A stretch of 8,220 nt of DNA, from NCBI GenBank assembly GCA_046350595.1, contig JAXMAC010000130.1:1-8220 (forward strand), written 5' to 3'. Made by a program: the position numbers and the translations under genes. Positions 6,330-8,220 of this stretch are shown one piece after another (within the stretch, counting starts at the first letter, position 1; each line of letters starts with the position of its first letter). The notes below the pieces were generated by a model, which made no database searches, had not been told where the DNA came from, and saw only the letters and a program-made list of their open reading frames with translations. The stretch comes from JAHFOW01 sp046350595 (lineage in GTDB: Bacteria > Planctomycetota > Brocadiia > Brocadiales > Brocadiaceae).

Positions 6330-7706
6330 ATGGGTGGTAGGGTGCTCATCGTAGACGACGAAAAACTCATGAGGATTTCTTTGGAAAACCAACTCAGGAA
6401 AGAAGGGTTTTTTGTAAAATCGATGGACAATGCCGTTGATGGCTTAAAAATGGTAAAATCAGAGGATTATGATGTCGTGGTGACAGACCTGCGATTATCG
6501 GGCATGAGTGGACTGGACTTTCTCAAGGAAATCAAGAAATACAATCAGGATATTATCGTCATCATCATGACTGCCTATGGCACGCTCGAAAGCGCTGTTT
6601 TGGCGACGAAAGAGGGAGCGTATGATTATATTGCAAAACCATTTTCTACGGACGAATTGATTATCAAACTCCAGAGGGCGCTGCAGCATAAAAACACAAC
6701 CGCTGAGGTCAACAGATTGAGAAAGGAAATACAGGATGAGTTTGAGTTTAGTAATATTATTGGAAAAAGCGAAGCAGTAAAACGGGTGCTTGAAATTGTA
6801 AAGAGCGTATCAGAGAGAGATACTACCGTTCTCGTTCAGGGCGAAAGCGGGTCTGGGAAGGAAAAAATCGCGGGGGCCATTCATTATCACAGTAACAGGC
6901 GTGATGGTCCGTTTATCCGGGTGAGTTGTGCTGCATTAAATAGGGAAATTCTGGAGAGTGAACTCTTTGGGCATGAAAAAGGGGCATTTACGGGGGCCGT
7001 TAAAACGAGACGTGGAAGATTTGAGCTGGCTCATGGAGGGTCTATTTTCCTGGACGATGTGGATGATATTCCCCTGGAGATGCAGGTAAAACTTTTAAGA
7101 GTGCTTCAGGAACGGACGTTTGAAAGAGTTGGCGGTGAGGAAACCCTGAGCGTTGATGTGCGGGTTATTTGCGCCACAAAGAAAGACCTGCTTGAACAGG
7201 TAAAAGGAGGGCATTTTCGCGAAGATTTATTTTACCGGTTGAATGTGGTGCCCATTTATATTCCACCGTTACGGGAAAGGAAGGACGATATTTCGCTTTT
7301 AATTAATCATTTCTTGAAAAAGTTTGTTTCGCAATATGATGATGCCTTGCCGGAAATTTCACCTGATGTGTTAAGTATCTTGATGGCGTATAATTGGCCA
7401 GGGAATGTGCGGGAACTTGAAAATGTTATCGAACATGCGGTTGCATTTTCTAAGTCCAGTGGTATTACGATAGAAACCCTTCCGGAGTACTTGAAGAAAG
7501 TTGAGATACGACGCGACTTGTTATCAATGGATTTGTCGGATAAGCAGGTAATAAGCTTACAGGATGCGCTTACTGAGGTTGAAAAGAAACTTATCCAATG
7601 GGCGTATCAGAAAACTAATGGCAATCAGGTGAAGATGGCAGAGATACTAGGCATTCCCAGAACTACATTGCGTAATAGGCTTATTAAATTACAATTATTT
7701 GAGTAA
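6330..7706 (+). CDS. NtrC-family sigma-54 response regulator
   Basis: 458 residues. The receiver domain (1-118) has the acidic pair Asp9/Asp10, phosphoacceptor Asp53, Thr81 and Lys103. The AAA+ domain (about 140-380) has Walker A GESGSGKE (171-178), an intact sigma-54 contact loop GAFTGA (218-223), arginine-finger region FREDLFYRLN with Arg297 and Arg303, and WPGNVRELEN. The C-terminus (about 415-455) is a Fis-type helix-turn-helix, GNQVKMAEILGIPRTTLRNRL. It should activate sigma-54 promoters when phosphorylated by the kinase encoded just upstream. Unusually, Walker B reads FLDDVDD, with Asp243 where Glu is expected; Ser199 stands where the 'glutamate switch' Asn (PspF N64) is expected; and sensor I has Lys284 in place of Asn. 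A sigma-54-like promoter lies 264 bases beyond its stop, so the next gene is a plausible target. No convincing terminator follows. Confidence 0.93.
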   Translation: MGGRVLIVDDEKLMRISLENQLRKEGFFVKSMDNAVDGLKMVKSEDYDVVVTDLRLSGMSGLDFLKEIKKYNQDIIVIIMTAYGTLESAVLATKEGAYDYIAKPFSTDELIIKLQRALQHKNTTAEVNRLRKEIQDEFEFSNIIGKSEAVKRVLEIVKSVSERDTTVLVQGESGSGKEKIAGAIHYHSNRRDGPFIRVSCAALNREILESELFGHEKGAFTGAVKTRRGRFELAHGGSIFLDDVDDIPLEMQVKLLRVLQERTFERVGGEETLSVDVRVICATKKDLLEQVKGGHFREDLFYRLNVVPIYIPPLRERKDDISLLINHFLKKFVSQYDDALPEISPDVLSILMAYNWPGNVRELENVIEHAVAFSKSSGITIETLPEYLKKVEIRRDLLSMDLSDKQVISLQDALTEVEKKLIQWAYQKTNGNQVKMAEILGIPRTTLRNRLIKLQLFE

Positions 7707-7748
7707 TTGGAAGAAGTGTAATGTTTTTAATTGCATATGAAATATGGA

Positions 7749-7795
7749 TTTAAAAAAATATCTGGTATGACTATAATATAACACGGTATGACCAG
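7749..7795 (+). promoter_or_regulatory. Sigma-70-like promoter in a paired-repeat operator
   Basis: TTTAAA (7749-7754) and a perfect TATAAT (7772-7777) are 17 bases apart. The -10 is flanked by two exact copies of GGTATGAC at 7764-7771 and 7785-7792, spaced 21 bases (two helical turns), and the outer bases form an inverted pair CTGGT (7762-7766)/ACCAG (7791-7795). A regulator bound here would cover the -10 and start site, or serve as an upstream activator site about 190 bases before the sigma-54 box. Which it does cannot be told from sequence. Confidence 0.4.
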
Positions 7796-7862
7796 TTTAG
7801 GACATTTCATATCGTATTGTGTCTTTTATAGATAGAACTAATGCGGCGATAAATAGATAATA

Positions 7863-7889
7863 GTGGTGACCATTTGTGGTCTTTGTGGT
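7863..7889 (+). repeat. gtggt-rich tract
   Basis: GTGGT occurs at 7863, 7876 and 7885, and the first lies in the dyad TGGT-g-ACCA (7864-7872). It may be a binding region upstream of the sigma-54 box, or a decayed dispersed repeat. Confidence 0.3.
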
Positions 7890-7969
7890 GTGAGTTGAAA
7901 TATTTACAGTAAACAATAATATGTTTATTTGTAAGTACTTATGATAGATGGTATGTAATATTTGGTAAT

Positions 7970-7985
7970 TGGTATATTTGTTGCT
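7970..7985 (+). promoter_or_regulatory. Sigma-54 (RpoN) -24/-12 promoter candidate
   Basis: TGGTATA-TTTG-TTGCT matches the sigma-54 consensus TGGCACG-N4-TTGCW at the invariant GG and GC with exact spacing and keeps all of TTGCT. Transcription would begin near 7996, about 170 bases before ATG 8167. It lies directly downstream of a gene for a sigma-54 activator, which raises its credibility. Confidence 0.6.
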
Positions 7986-8058
7986 TAGTGTTTTATTGTG
8001 GATATTGTGTCATAGATTAAACATTTAGACATGATTTATCTCATGATTTGTTTTGCTG

Positions 8059-8069
8059 AAGGAGGTGAT
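8059..8069 (+). promoter_or_regulatory. Strong Shine-Dalgarno with no proper start codon
   Basis: AAGGAGGTGAT is complementary to the 3' end of 16S rRNA over eleven bases, but no ATG or well-placed GTG/TTG frame of useful length follows (TTG 8069 is too close and opens only 12 codons). It lies in the predicted leader, about 100 bases before the true start. It could hold ribosomes to stabilise the mRNA, as STAB-SD sites do in Bacillus, or be the relic of a leader peptide. Confidence 0.55.
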
Positions 8070-8149
8070 TGGTAAAAGATAAAGAGTGGGAAGCTAAGAG
8101 TCGGTGAGTTTTTATACAAAGTATTGATTGTAATAGGGTATTAAATTCT

Positions 8150-8155
8150 AGGAGG
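8150..8155 (+). promoter_or_regulatory. Ribosome binding site of the last gene
   Basis: AGGAGG lies 11 bases before ATG 8167. It is strong, with a slightly long gap, and it fixes the start of the partial gene. Confidence 0.75.
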
Positions 8156-8166
8156 TAAAGCAAAAG

Positions 8167-8220
8167 ATGAAGAAAGGGTTAATAGGAGCGTTGTTGGTGG
8201 GGGCGGCGGTAGCGATGACC
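8167..8220 (+). CDS. Exported protein, 5' fragment only
   Basis: Eighteen codons are visible before the window ends: MKKGLIGALLVGAAVAMT. Two lysines followed by a small-residue hydrophobic core are a classic signal peptide, so the product is exported to the periplasm, outer membrane or cell surface. The long leader, the two strong Shine-Dalgarno sequences and the upstream sigma-54-like promoter suggest a highly expressed, signal-controlled product such as an abundant envelope protein (porin or surface-layer type) or a secreted redox protein. Nothing in the visible residues identifies the family, so the function is left open. It is a plausible direct target of the two-component system upstream. 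Confidence 0.75.
   Translation, partial: MKKGLIGALLVGAAVAMT

Larger units (their letters stand above)
7707..8166 (+). other. Regulatory intergenic region before the last gene
   Basis: 460 bases without a convincing gene. In order it holds a sigma-70-like box with ggtatgac repeats (7749-7795), a gtggt-rich tract (7863-7889), a sigma-54-like promoter (7970-7985), a leader of about 170 bases, an isolated strong Shine-Dalgarno (8059-8069) and the true ribosome site (8150-8155). A 9-bp inverted repeat, ATATGAAAT at 7735-7743 and ATTTCATAT at 7804-7812, brackets the first box. The length and density of sites suggest that the last gene is heavily regulated. Confidence 0.7.

Noticed and set aside
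7692..7709. CAATTA/TAATTG hairpin over the regulator stop codon as a terminator
   Set aside because: The six-pair stem is almost all A-T and no T-run follows directly; the first T-run is 15 bases later.
7788..7835. Fifteen-codon frame starting in the ggtatgac repeat
   Set aside because: No ribosome site, and the start codon lies within the putative operator. Nothing supports translation.
8031..8075. Small frame encoding MIYLMICFAEGGDW in the leader
   Set aside because: Fourteen codons with no ribosome site before it; it merely reads through the isolated Shine-Dalgarno.

Overview
The window looks like a chromosomal stretch of an AT-rich, didermic (Gram-negative-type) bacterium. It has four complete protein genes, the first codons of a fifth, and intergenic regions crowded with small palindromic repeats. 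The moderate-low GC content, the mix of dispersed repeats (elements with ends reading tcattgcg and gcaatct, gagacg palindromes, and ggttgcggc...tagctgcgc units) and the mix of secreted proteins with a sigma-54 two-component system would fit an anammox planctomycete (Brocadia/Kuenenia/Jettenia type). That assignment is inference; a deltaproteobacterium or another related lineage cannot be excluded without a search.

Layout. Positions 1-668 hold no convincing gene but a mosaic of at least eight short inverted or direct repeats, ending in a perfect 28-bp palindrome just upstream of the first gene. 669-2258 (+) encodes an exported HEXXH gluzincin-type protein (peptidase MA-like) followed by TPR repeats. 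2259-2522 is a convergent intergenic region with a second pair of the REP-like elements seen upstream of the gene. 2523-3686 (-) encodes an exported eight-bladed PQQ-like beta-propeller. 3687-3978 is a divergent intergenic region with candidate sigma-70 promoters in both directions and a repeat hairpin in the leader of the kinase gene.

3979-6303 (+) encodes a membrane histidine kinase (Cache sensor, HAMP, PAS, HisKA, HATPase). 6330-7706 (+), 26 nt downstream, encodes its likely partner, an NtrC-family sigma-54 activator. 7707-8166 is a regulatory region. It has a good match to a sigma-54 -24/-12 promoter at 7970-7985, a sigma-70-like promoter embedded in ggtatgac repeats 21 bp apart at 7749-7795, and a leader with two strong Shine-Dalgarno sequences. 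A gene starting at 8167 (+) runs off the end; only 18 residues of a signal peptide are visible.

Working model (inference): the kinase senses a periplasmic signal and phosphorylates the regulator, which activates sigma-54 transcription of the exported protein beginning at 8167, and perhaps of other genes elsewhere. The regulator's ATPase domain departs from consensus at three conserved catalytic positions, which is the most notable protein-level oddity. The peptidase/TPR and propeller genes are transcribed separately and have no visible functional link to the two-component system apart from sharing the periplasm.
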